DNA of 6,818 bases from DATDMG01 sp036518955 (GTDB taxonomy: Bacteria > Actinomycetota > Actinomycetes > Actinomycetales > Kineosporiaceae), in the NCBI GenBank assembly GCA_036518955.1, contig DATDMG010000062.1, positions 1-6,818 on the forward strand, written 5' to 3'. Made by a program: the position numbers and the translations under genes. The notes beneath the pieces were generated by a model. It had not been told where the DNA came from. It saw nothing but the letters and a program-made list of their open reading frames with translations, and made no database searches. This document shows, one piece after another, positions 1 through 6,818 of the stretch (its first letter is position 1; every line of letters starts with the position of its first letter).

Positions 1-6
1 CGGCAT
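1..6 (-). CDS. Probable start of the next gene in the exporter operon (cut off)
   Basis: Only ATG CCG (Met-Pro) is inside the window, so nothing can be said of the product. The call rests on the AGGAG ribosome site five bases upstream, the same strand, and a 34-base gap after the ABC exporter stop, which is normal operon spacing. If real, it extends the glycosyltransferase-exporter unit to at least three genes. Confidence 0.45.
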
Positions 7-11
7 CTCTT

Positions 12-16
12 CTCCT
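12..16 (-). promoter_or_regulatory. Ribosome binding site for a gene starting at the window edge
   Basis: AGGAG on the minus strand, within CTGAGGAGAAGAG, lies five bases before an ATG at 6-4 and about 25 bases after the ABC exporter stop. The spacing and purine content are those of a strong Shine-Dalgarno site. Confidence 0.55.
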
Positions 17-40
17 CAGGGATGTGGTTTCTGTTCCGCT

Positions 41-1843
41 CTAGGCGGCGGAGCGCAGGGAGGTCGTCCCGCGAGTCCACAGCGTGCGGAACAGGGATTG
101 CCTTGCCAGCAACTCTTGGGGTGTGCCCACGTCGATGACGCAGCCGTCCTCCATGAGGACCACCCGGTCGAAGTTGACCAGGAGGTCGAGTCGGTGGACC
201 GAGGACACGATGCACGCGGAGGTGAAGCGCTGCAGGATCGAGGTGTAGACGTGTTGTTCCGTCACCGGGTCGAGGCTGCTGGTGGGCTCGTCGAGAAGGA
301 CCAGGCTGTGGCCCCGCACGGCGAGCAACCCGCGGGCGAGGGAGATCCGTTGCCGTTGACCGCCGGAAAGGTTCTGACCGCGCTCGGCGAGGTGGGTGTC
401 GAGGCCGTCGGGCAGCTCGGCGAGTACCTCGTCCAGCGCGCTGATCCGGCAGATCTCGCGGATCCGCTCAGATCCTGTCCCACCGCTCAGGGTCAGGTTC
501 TCGCGGATCGTGGTGGCGAAGATCTCCGCTTCCTGCGGGATGAGGATGCAGGTACCCCGCAGGGATCTCAGGTCGGGCACGATCGTCCCGTCGACCACGG
601 CATGGCCCGAGGCGGCCACGTGCATGCCTGCCAGGGCCCGCAGGAGAGTACTCTTGCCGGCGCCGCTCGGCCCGACCAGCGCGATCCGCTCGCCGCGCCG
701 CAGGCGGAGCGTGACGTCCCGCAGCCCCGCCGGTTCGGCGAGCGGATCGGACATGTCCCGAGCGGCGTGCTCCACCGTAAGGTTCCGCAGTTCCAGGGTC
801 CGCCAGCCACTCGGCCCGTCGGTCTCGTCGGCCTCCTCCTGGGCGGCGCTGTGCAGGGGCTCGGCGTTCTGGTACTTGGCGCTGTACTCGAGGAGCTGCT
901 GCCAGTAGTTCACCCCGGAGAGCACCGCGGTGGACATCGAGTTCGCGTACTGGCCGACCAGGACGACGGTCCCCACCGCCACGGTTCCGGAGGTCCGCGC
1001 CGACGACCACGCGGCAACCCCTACCAGGGCGCACCACAGGGTCTCGATGACCACATCGACCGAGGCCCACTTGCGTTGCTGGAGCCGGATCACCAGCCGA
1101 CGGCTGGACACGACGTCGCGCATCCGCCTACGTAGCAGCCTCCGCGCGTGGTCCTGGAGGCCGAGCGTCAGGACGGACATGATGTTGCCGGTGTGATCGG
1201 TGATCTCGGCCGTCAGCCGGGCCTCGGCCTCGTTCTGGGTCCGCATGGCGCTCACGACGGGGCCATCGATCCCGATCAGCATCACGAAGATCGAACCGTA
1301 GCCCACGGCGGCCAGGACCGCCGTCCACACGTTGAAGAAGAGCAGCGTGGTGACGGTACCGACGATCGTCACGATCGTCTCGATGTAGAACGCCTGACTC
1401 TGGGCGAACTCGAAGAGCGCCTCGGCGGACGTCCGGACCCGGTGCCCCAACTCCCCCGAGTGATGCTGCTCGTGCCAGGTCAGCGGCAGGCGCACGAGGC
1501 GGCGATAGAGCCGGTCGGTGTAGGCACGTCTCACCTCCAGCGCCAGAAAGCGCTCCCCGGTTCGAGCAGGAAGGTACGTCACCAGGTAGGCGAGAGCCGA
1601 CAGGCCGATGCCCGCCAGGCAGAGCGAGGGGACAGTGAGGTCACGGCCCCTATCCCGCTCGAGGTAGTTCACGCCCACGGCGAACAGGAGTGGACCGGAC
1701 AGCTTGAAGAGCCGCGAAACGGCCAGACCGGCGAAGACGACGAAGACCTGGATCCTGCGGCCGCGGGTGAGGGCTCCCAGGTCGGCGTAGAGCCTCCCGA
1801 TGCCGCGGATGCCGGCACCCGGGGCACTGGAACGGGCGTCCAC
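41..1843 (-). CDS. ABC exporter, fused membrane and ATPase domains
   Basis: Inner-membrane half-transporter of 600 residues, probably working as a dimer to export an unidentified substrate. The N-terminal type IV exporter domain has about six hydrophobic segments near residues 32-59, 73-92, 152-172, 173-193, 262-282 and 286-305. The ATPase domain (about 348-590) is complete: Walker A GPSGAGKST (391-399), Q-loop Q437 in LIPQEAEIF, signature LSGGQRQR (492-499), Walker B LVLLDEP (514-520) with catalytic E519, D-loop SSLD (522-525) and switch H550. No C39 peptidase domain precedes the membrane part, so it does not itself cleave a leader peptide. A GTG at 1843 is the start. The preceding glycosyltransferase stop is in the same frame five codons upstream, which rules out a longer form, and the ribosome site is weak (GCGAG), suggesting coupling. 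Lipid, polysaccharide, peptide or antibiotic export are all possible. Confidence 0.93.
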   Translation of the reverse strand: MDARSSAPGAGIRGIGRLYADLGALTRGRRIQVFVVFAGLAVSRLFKLSGPLLFAVGVNYLERDRGRDLTVPSLCLAGIGLSALAYLVTYLPARTGERFLALEVRRAYTDRLYRRLVRLPLTWHEQHHSGELGHRVRTSAEALFEFAQSQAFYIETIVTIVGTVTTLLFFNVWTAVLAAVGYGSIFVMLIGIDGPVVSAMRTQNEAEARLTAEITDHTGNIMSVLTLGLQDHARRLLRRRMRDVVSSRRLVIRLQQRKWASVDVVIETLWCALVGVAAWSSARTSGTVAVGTVVLVGQYANSMSTAVLSGVNYWQQLLEYSAKYQNAEPLHSAAQEEADETDGPSGWRTLELRNLTVEHAARDMSDPLAEPAGLRDVTLRLRRGERIALVGPSGAGKSTLLRALAGMHVAASGHAVVDGTIVPDLRSLRGTCILIPQEAEIFATTIRENLTLSGGTGSERIREICRISALDEVLAELPDGLDTHLAERGQNLSGGQRQRISLARGLLAVRGHSLVLLDEPTSSLDPVTEQHVYTSILQRFTSACIVSSVHRLDLLVNFDRVVLMEDGCVIDVGTPQELLARQSLFRTLWTRGTTSLRSAA

Positions 1844-1858
1844 CTGCGGGCTCGCGTC

Positions 1859-2782
1859 TTACGCGGCGTCGGACAGGCTGGTGGGTGCCTGGCCGTAGCC
1901 GACGTCGATCAGGCCGGACCACCGGGAGTTCCGGTAGATCCGTTTGACCCACCGGCTGGCCGAGGGTGAGAGGTCCTGGAGTCCGAGGTCGAAACGTCGG
2001 TTGAGTTCGGTTCCGAGCGCGGTCGATGCCTCTACCGGGGATTCCTTCGACCAGGATTCCCAGCACTTTGTGAACCAGCCGTAGTCGTTGATGAGCGTGG
2101 TGGGGAACGCCTCGACCCAGATGTCCCACAGGCCCTGCCGCGCGCCGAACACCGCCCAGGCGCCGTTCTCGACGTCGGCCCCGACGGACGTCCAGATCAG
2201 CAGCCGGTTCCAGTTGGACTCCTCCGCCACCTGCTGGACCTCGGTGAGGCTGTCCAGCTTCACCCCGTCGAGCAGGGTCATCTTCACTCCTTCCCGGTAG
2301 CCGGCCCGGAAGGCGTGGTAGGGCGTGCGGGCGATGTGGACGTCCGAACCGAGCTTCCCGGTGACGAACGTCGGAGTCGCCCAGCAGAAGTCGACGTCGG
2401 CCCGCTCGTCGACCGCCGCGGCGTGGGTCCGCATCGTCAGAGCTGTGTTCCGGGTCCAGCACGTGACGCCGCCGTTGCCGTACTCCAGCCCGTTGACGAC
2501 GTTGTGCCCGCTGAAACTGAAGGAGGTATCCGTCAGGTTCGTGTCGTCGACGACGAAGTCGAGCAACTCCGGCCGGACCAGGTTGTCGGCATCGACCACG
2601 AGGAACCGGTCGGTCCGGCTACGACGGGCGCACTCCTTGATGGCGTTGTCATGGCCCGTCACGCCGTGGACGTTCTCCGCCAGTGGCGCCTTGGCCCGCA
2701 GATCCGCGAAGAACTCCTGCCTCCACGGCTCGTCGAACGACACGTAGAAGATACTCAGGTCTCCCAACCTGTAACTCCCCAT
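1859..2782 (-). CDS. Predicted GT-A-like glycosyltransferase, substrate unknown
   Basis: Soluble protein of 307 residues with no signal peptide or membrane segment. The N-terminal half looks like a GT-A nucleotide-sugar fold: a first strand LSIFYVSFDEPW (9-20), ENVHGVTGHDNAIKECARRS (36-55), then FLVVDADNLVRPELLDF (60-76) with D64-A65-D66 as the likely DxD-type metal and nucleotide-sugar site. Next is NVVNGLEYGNGGVTCW (94-109). The C-terminal half, with RLLIWTSVGAD (193-203), WAVFGARQGLW (209-219) and LINDYGWF (230-237), is rich in Trp. From memory the order of these motifs (FDEP, HGVxG, VVDADx, NxLEYGxGG, TxGxD, IND) recalls an uncharacterised family common in marine phages and bacteria; I cannot check this. 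The acceptor is unknown. The ABC exporter gene follows after 15 bases, so the two probably serve one product. The gene is less GC-rich than thiG. Confidence 0.75.
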   Translation of the reverse strand: MGSYRLGDLSIFYVSFDEPWRQEFFADLRAKAPLAENVHGVTGHDNAIKECARRSRTDRFLVVDADNLVRPELLDFVVDDTNLTDTSFSFSGHNVVNGLEYGNGGVTCWTRNTALTMRTHAAAVDERADVDFCWATPTFVTGKLGSDVHIARTPYHAFRAGYREGVKMTLLDGVKLDSLTEVQQVAEESNWNRLLIWTSVGADVENGAWAVFGARQGLWDIWVEAFPTTLINDYGWFTKCWESWSKESPVEASTALGTELNRRFDLGLQDLSPSASRWVKRIYRNSRWSGLIDVGYGQAPTSLSDAA

Positions 2783-2787
2783 CGAAA

Positions 2788-2795
2788 CTCTCTCC
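2788..2795 (-). promoter_or_regulatory. Ribosome binding site of the glycosyltransferase-like gene
   Basis: GGAGAGAG on the minus strand lies five bases before the ATG at 2782. It fixes this start over a TTG about 150 bases further upstream in the same open frame, which would add 50 residues with no family likeness. Confidence 0.8.
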
Positions 2796-2918
2796 GATCC
2801 AGGTCTGATGCGGTGTGGAAGTTCATCGAGCGGCCTGTCCGTCGATATGGGGCACCTCCTCAGACAGCTCAGGCGGCCCCTCGCAGGAGCTTGGCATCCA
2901 CCTGGCGTCGGTGCACCT

Positions 2919-2961
2919 GCCCTGGAGCCCAATCTGCACCGGCGGCGGCTGGGCTCCGGGC
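2919..2961 (-). terminator. Hairpin downstream of thiC, possible terminator or attenuator
   Basis: On the minus strand, GCCCGGAGCCCA (2961-2950) can pair with TGGGCTCCAGGGC (2931-2919), giving a 12-base-pair stem with one bulged A and an 18-base loop. It starts 26 bases after the thiC stop. No run of T follows, so it is not a classical intrinsic terminator; GC-rich actinobacteria often have such tail-less stems after operons. It could equally protect the thi mRNA 3' end. Its position between the thi operon and the next unit supports a boundary role. Confidence 0.55.
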
Positions 2962-2987
2962 CAATGCGGCGCGCCTGGCAGCAGGTG

Positions 2988-4529
<1,542 letters not shown>

Positions 4530-4534
4530 AGGGT

Positions 4535-4540
4535 TCCTTT
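4535..4540 (-). promoter_or_regulatory. Ribosome binding site of thiC
   Basis: AAAGGA on the minus strand, within GGAAAGGAACCCT, sits five bases before the ATG at 4529. It is the only purine-rich Shine-Dalgarno-like site near any candidate thiC start. It favours the 513-residue protein over an extended one starting at the thiE stop codon. Confidence 0.75.
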
Positions 4541-4561
4541 CCAGGACGGGCGGACACGGTC

Positions 4562-4617
4562 TCGGCGGGGGCGAGGTAGGTGGTCGGCGGGGGCGAGGTA
4601 GGTGGTCGGCGGGGGCG
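4562..4617. repeat. 22-base tandem repeat, about 2.5 copies, between thiE and thiC
   Basis: Copies begin at 4562, 4584 and 4606 on the + strand, each reading TCGGCGGGGGCGAGGTAGG then TGG. The first two are identical over 22 bases and the third matches for 12 bases before diverging. The repeat fills more than half of the 95-base thiE-thiC gap. In the transcribed (minus) sense each unit is C-rich and G-poor (14 C, 3 G, 3 A, 2 T). Such a stretch could act as a Rho-loading region or alter thiC leader folding, but that is inference. The 22-base period is not a multiple of three, which argues against a selected coding role. Confidence 0.9.
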
Positions 4618-4624
4618 GCCGGGC

Positions 4625-5209
4625 TCATCGCGTGACGGCGTCGAGCAGCTGCCCGACCAGGTCGGCGGGGTCGGGCGATCGCATCACCGCGCCCATCACG
4701 GCGACCCCTCGGGCACCCGCGGCCCGGCAGGCGGCCGCCCGGGCCGGGGTGTCCACGCCGCCGAGGGCGTAGACCGGCAGGGGCGCGGCGCGGGCCACCA
4801 ACCGGGCCAGTCCCGCCACCCCCAGCGGGGGACCGTACCCGGGCTTGGACACCGTCGGGAAGACGGGGGAGACGGTGACATAGTCCGCGTCCACGGAGCG
4901 GTCGATCTCAGCCTCGTCATGGCATGAGCGTCCGGCCAGCCGGACGCCGGGCGGCCGGAGGTGGTCGCGCGTGCTCAGGTGGACGGCGGTGCCCTCGAGC
5001 GGGTCCGGGCCGGCGACGATCACGTCCACACCTCGGCCGCGGAGCGCCGCGGCCAGCCGGAGCCGGCCGGAGCGGGGCACGTCCTTCTCGCGCAGGACCG
5101 TCGTCACCGCGGCCGCCAGGACGACCTCGAGCAGCGGGCGCCGGGCCTGTCGCCGGTCGGTCAGCAGCAGTACCGGGGTCACGTGCCCAGCCGGTACCCG
5201 AGCGGTCAC
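4625..5209 (-). CDS. thiE: Thiamine-phosphate synthase/TenI-family protein (divergent)
   Basis: TIM-barrel protein of 194 residues in the ThiE/TenI family; ThiE itself is usually about 210. ThiE joins HMP-PP with thiazole phosphate to give thiamine phosphate, while TenI aromatises the thiazole carboxylate. Visible features are PVLLLTDRR (12-20), LREKD (39-43), VHLSTRD (76-82), GRSCHDEAE (93-101), YVTVSPVFPTVSKPGYGPPLG (110-130), VYALGGV (146-152) and GVAVMGAVM (168-176). The LREK motif, TxSK loop and phosphate loops fit the family. However, the usual IIND-R..DLA segment that supplies the Mg-binding Asn-Asp in ThiE is replaced by a shortened VIVAGPDPLEG (63-73). A TenI-like tautomerase role is therefore a real alternative, favoured by its place right after thiG; a canonical thiE could lie elsewhere. 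The GTG start overlaps the thiG stop as GTGA with no clear ribosome site, implying coupling. Confidence 0.8.
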   Translation of the reverse strand: MTARVPAGHVTPVLLLTDRRQARRPLLEVVLAAAVTTVLREKDVPRSGRLRLAAALRGRGVDVIVAGPDPLEGTAVHLSTRDHLRPPGVRLAGRSCHDEAEIDRSVDADYVTVSPVFPTVSKPGYGPPLGVAGLARLVARAAPLPVYALGGVDTPARAAACRAAGARGVAVMGAVMRSPDPADLVGQLLDAVTR

Positions 5210-5979
5210 CGGAACGGCCTGCCGGCCATGGTGGTGGACGCCAGTGCGTCGAACCGGCGCGGGATCCGCCCCGCCCGGTAGGCCAGCCGACCGGCGACGA
5301 CGGCGTGCCGCATCGCCGTCGCCATCGCGACCGGGTCGGCCGCCCGGGTGACCGCGCTGGCCAGCAGGACGCCGTCGCAGCCGAGTTCCATCGCCAGCGC
5401 GGCGTCCGAACCGGTGCCGATGCCGGCGTCCAGGATCACGGGGACGGAGACGTACTCCCGGATCAGCGCGATGTGGTGCGGGTTGGTGATGCCCAGGCCG
5501 GAGCCGATCGGCGACCCCGCCGGCATCACGCTGGCGCAGCCGACGTCCGCCAGGCGCCGGGCCAGCACCGGGTCGTCGCTGGTGTACGGCAGCACGGTGA
5601 ACCCCGCCTCCACCAGGCTCCGGGCCGCTGCGACCAACTCGACGGCGTCCGGGAGCAGGGTGCGGTCGTCACCGATCACTTCCAGCTTGACCCAGTCGGT
5701 CGCGAAGGCCTCTCGGGCCAGGTGCGCCAGCCGGACCGCTTCAGCGGCGGTGAAACAGCCGGCCGTGTTGGGCAGCAGTTGCACGCCGGCGCGGCCGAGC
5801 ACGTCCAGCAACGAGCCGTGGGAGCGGTCGGGGTCGAATCGGCGCAGCGCGACGGTCACCAGTTCGGTGCCCGATGCCGTGACGGCCTGCTCCAGGACGG
5901 CCAGGCTGCTCGCCCCGCCGGTGCCGAGGATGAGCCGGGAACGCAGCCGGCGCCCTGCGATCACGAAGGGATCGTCCAT
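5206..5979 (-). CDS. thiG: Thiazole synthase ThiG
   Basis: TIM-barrel enzyme of 257 residues that condenses 1-deoxy-D-xylulose 5-phosphate, dehydroglycine and ThiS thiocarboxylate sulfur into the thiazole phosphate carboxylate. Family features are all present: SRLILGTGG (residues 14-22), LLPNTAGCFTAAEAV (68-82), WVKLEVIGD (96-104) with K98 as the expected Schiff-base lysine, VLPYTSDDPVLARRL (129-143), the MPAGSPIGSGLGI phosphate-binding loop (152-164), VILDAGIGTGSDAALAMELG (181-200) and the YRAGRIPRR tail. The ATG at 5979 is preferred, five bases after the thiS stop, since AGGGTGGG lies eight bases upstream. An in-frame GTG at 5988, overlapping the thiS TGA, would add three residues but sits on top of that ribosome site. 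The protein looks fully functional and closely resembles actinobacterial ThiG as I recall it. Its stop overlaps the next gene's GTG as GTGA. Confidence 0.97.
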   Translation of the reverse strand: MDDPFVIAGRRLRSRLILGTGGASSLAVLEQAVTASGTELVTVALRRFDPDRSHGSLLDVLGRAGVQLLPNTAGCFTAAEAVRLAHLAREAFATDWVKLEVIGDDRTLLPDAVELVAAARSLVEAGFTVLPYTSDDPVLARRLADVGCASVMPAGSPIGSGLGITNPHHIALIREYVSVPVILDAGIGTGSDAALAMELGCDGVLLASAVTRAADPVAMATAMRHAVVAGRLAYRAGRIPRRFDALASTTMAGRPFR

Positions 5980-5984
5980 CGTCG

Positions 5985-6197
5985 TCACCCACCCTGCATG
6001 GCGGTCAGCACCTCGACCTCGTCGCCGGGCGCGACGGTCACGCGCAGCCACCGGGCGGCCGGCACCACCTCGCCGTTGACCGCCACGGCGACTCCGGTGG
6101 ACGACGCCGTTCCGGTCAGCCGCGCGACGACGGCCGCGACGGTAGTGCCGTCCGGGACCGGTACCGGGGTCCCGTTGACGGTGACGGTCAGGTCCAT
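5985..6197 (-). CDS. thiS: Sulfur carrier protein ThiS
   Basis: Small ubiquitin-like protein of 70 residues. Its C-terminal Gly-Gly is adenylated and converted to a thiocarboxylate that donates sulfur to ThiG. The sequence begins MDLTVTVNGTPVPVPDGTTV, has the mid-protein VAVAVNGEVVPAARW segment and the VAPGDEVEVLTAMQGG tail, ending exactly in the required GG. This is normal ThiS length (about 65 to 75). The ATG at 6197 is chosen because it matches the family N-terminus and has GGGAG (6204-6208) six bases upstream. A longer open frame back to 6254 would add 19 unrelated arginine-rich residues. The start overlaps the thiO stop by 10 bases. No thiF/moeB-type activating enzyme is visible in the window, so activation must come from elsewhere in the genome. 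Confidence 0.95.
   Translation of the reverse strand: MDLTVTVNGTPVPVPDGTTVAAVVARLTGTASSTGVAVAVNGEVVPAARWLRVTVAPGDEVEVLTAMQGG
5988..5995 (-). promoter_or_regulatory. Ribosome binding site of thiG inside the end of thiS
   Basis: AGGGTGGG read on the minus strand lies within the last ThiS codons (Gln-Gly-Gly) and eight bases before the ATG at 5979. It decides between that ATG and the nearer GTG at 5988, which it overlaps. The ThiS Gly-Gly codons therefore double as the thiG translation signal. Confidence 0.6.
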
Positions 6198-6818
6198 GCC
6201 GAGCTCCCGGGGTGTGTGCCGGCGTCCTCGGCGTGCCCGTGGACCGGCGTCCAAGGCCGGCGGTCGACCCCGAAGGCGGCTATCACCTCGGGGGTCTCAC
6301 CGGTGACGACGAGTTCGGCGACCGCGTCCGCGGTCACCGGGGCGAGCAGGATCCCGTTCCGGTAGTGGCCCGTCGCGGCGATCAACCGCTTGCCGGGGCC
6401 GCTGGCCAGCGGCCCGATCAGCGGAGCGTTGTCCGGCGTGGCGGGACGGTGCCCGACGCTCACCTCGACGAGTTCGTACTCCGAGACGGCCGGCACCAGG
6501 TCGGTGGCGGCGCGCAGCAGGTCCAGGACCGCTCCGGCGGTCGCCGTCCGGTCCCGGCGTTCCTCGGCGGTGGCTCCCACGATCAGGTCGCCGTCCGCCC
6601 GCGGCACCAGGTAGACGCTGCGCCCGTCGGCCCAACCCCGCACCGTGCCCCGGAGGACCGGGTGGCGGTCGCCGGCCCGCAGGCGCAGCACCTGCCCTTT
6701 CACCGGGCGGACGGGCTGCCCCGCGATCGCGGCGGAGGCGCACCCGGCGGCGATCACGACCACCGGAGCGTCGACCGACCGCGGGTCCGTCACCGACCGC
6801 GTGACGATCTCCACGTCC
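6188..6818 (-). CDS. thiO: Glycine oxidase ThiO, C-terminal part (5' end outside window)
   Basis: FAD-dependent amine oxidase that converts glycine to iminoacetate (dehydroglycine) for thiazole synthesis in the cytoplasm. About 210 residues are visible and the frame is still open at the window edge, so the N-terminal Rossmann GxGxxG segment and the true start lie upstream. A GTG at 6814 is an internal valine, not a start. Visible family features are the sheet segment VVVIAAGCAS, the KGQVLRLRAG stretch, the YLVPRADGDLIVGAT block, VGHRPATPDNAPLIGP, and GHYRNGILLAPVTADAVAEL near the C-terminus, which closes the FAD and substrate site in this family. It ends in TGA and its last 10 bases overlap the start of thiS, which supports translational coupling. 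A related DadA/SoxB-type oxidase is possible from sequence alone, but the thiS-thiG context makes ThiO the strong choice. Confidence 0.93.
   Translation of the reverse strand, partial: DVEIVTRSVTDPRSVDAPVVVIAAGCASAAIAGQPVRPVKGQVLRLRAGDRHPVLRGTVRGWADGRSVYLVPRADGDLIVGATAEERRDRTATAGAVLDLLRAATDLVPAVSEYELVEVSVGHRPATPDNAPLIGPLASGPGKRLIAATGHYRNGILLAPVTADAVAELVVTGETPEVIAAFGVDRRPWTPVHGHAEDAGTHPGSSAWT

Larger units (their letters stand above)
2783..2987. other. Spacer between thi operon and glycosyltransferase unit
   Basis: This 205-base stretch contains the post-thiC hairpin and, toward the next gene, about 120 bases that could hold a promoter. I see no convincing -35/-10 pair; the least GC-rich piece is near CATATCGAC on the minus strand around 2842-2850. 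No tRNA, riboswitch or long open frame with a plausible start is present. The length contrasts with the overlaps and short gaps in the operons on each side, so a new transcription start here is likely but not proven. Confidence 0.5.

Noticed and set aside
98..1135. Long open frames on the + strand opposite the ABC exporter (also 1148-1969)
   Set aside because: They mirror the exporter codons and show no domain, ribosome site or operon context; the exporter ATPase motifs on the other strand are complete.
2755..2826. Tiny minus-strand open frame (23 residues, MNFHTASDLDRREF...) overlapping the glycosyltransferase start
   Set aside because: A leader or precursor peptide next to a glycosyltransferase and exporter would be attractive, but it has no good ribosome site, no Cys/Ser/Thr-rich core, and overlaps the real gene start out of frame.
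2910..2917. GGTGCACC eight-base palindrome in the spacer
   Set aside because: Too short to be meaningful as an operator on its own, with no second copy nearby.
2783..2932. Extension of the glycosyltransferase to a TTG at 2932
   Set aside because: The added 50 residues are Pro/Arg-rich without family likeness, run through the post-thiC hairpin, and the ATG at 2782 has a strong GGAGAGAG site.
4906..4911. TCTCAG on + (CTGAGA on -), resembling the conserved core of a TPP riboswitch
   Set aside because: It lies inside the thiE/tenI coding sequence and the other conserved riboswitch elements are missing around it.
6198..6254. Extended thiS start adding 19 residues
   Set aside because: It would overlap thiO by far more, adds an Arg-rich stretch absent from ThiS proteins, and the ATG at 6197 has a GGGAG site at correct spacing.
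4924..6306. Long open frame on the + strand opposite thiE, thiG and thiS
   Set aside because: Its product is an Arg/Pro/Gly-rich low-complexity sequence with no recognisable domain, and the minus strand encodes well-conserved enzymes here. Such antisense frames are expected in very GC-rich DNA.

Overview
The window comes from a high-GC bacterium, most likely an actinomycete (Actinomycetota). The coding sequences are GC-rich, GTG starts are used, genes are tightly packed with 4- to 10-base overlaps, and the ThiG and ThiC proteins read like actinobacterial homologues. A finer placement (for example Micromonosporales) would be a guess. Every supported gene is on the minus strand, so transcription runs from high to low coordinates.

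Region 1 (6818 down to 2988) is a thiamine-biosynthesis operon in the order thiO (5' end cut off by the window), thiS, thiG, a thiE/tenI-family gene, and thiC. ThiO oxidises glycine to the imine, ThiS carries sulfur as a C-terminal thiocarboxylate, and ThiG condenses these with deoxyxylulose phosphate to form the thiazole. ThiC makes the pyrimidine (HMP-P). The ThiE/TenI-family protein either joins the two halves or aromatises the thiazole. Junctions thiO/thiS and thiG/thiE overlap and thiS/thiG are 5 bases apart, which suggests translational coupling. The thiE-thiC gap (97 bases between thiE's last sense codon and the thiC ATG, 95 between stop and start) is different: it holds 2.5 copies of a 22-base tandem repeat. 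No TPP riboswitch is visible in the window; one could lie upstream of thiO, outside it.

Region 2 (2987-2783) is a 205-base spacer. A strong imperfect hairpin lies just after thiC and may end or attenuate thi transcription.

Region 3 (2782 down to 1) is a separate-looking transcription unit: a predicted GT-A-like glycosyltransferase of uncertain function, then 15 bases later a full-length ABC exporter (membrane domain fused to ATPase). 34 bases after that, a good ribosome binding site and ATG appear right at the window edge, probably the start of a third gene. Base composition is visibly less GC-rich here than in thiS-thiG-thiE. The pairing suggests making and exporting a glycosylated product, but nothing in the window identifies that product.

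The points most worth a second look are the ThiE/TenI protein that lacks the usual metal-binding Asn-Asp segment, the C-rich tandem repeat ahead of thiC, and the unusual glycosyltransferase-exporter unit downstream.
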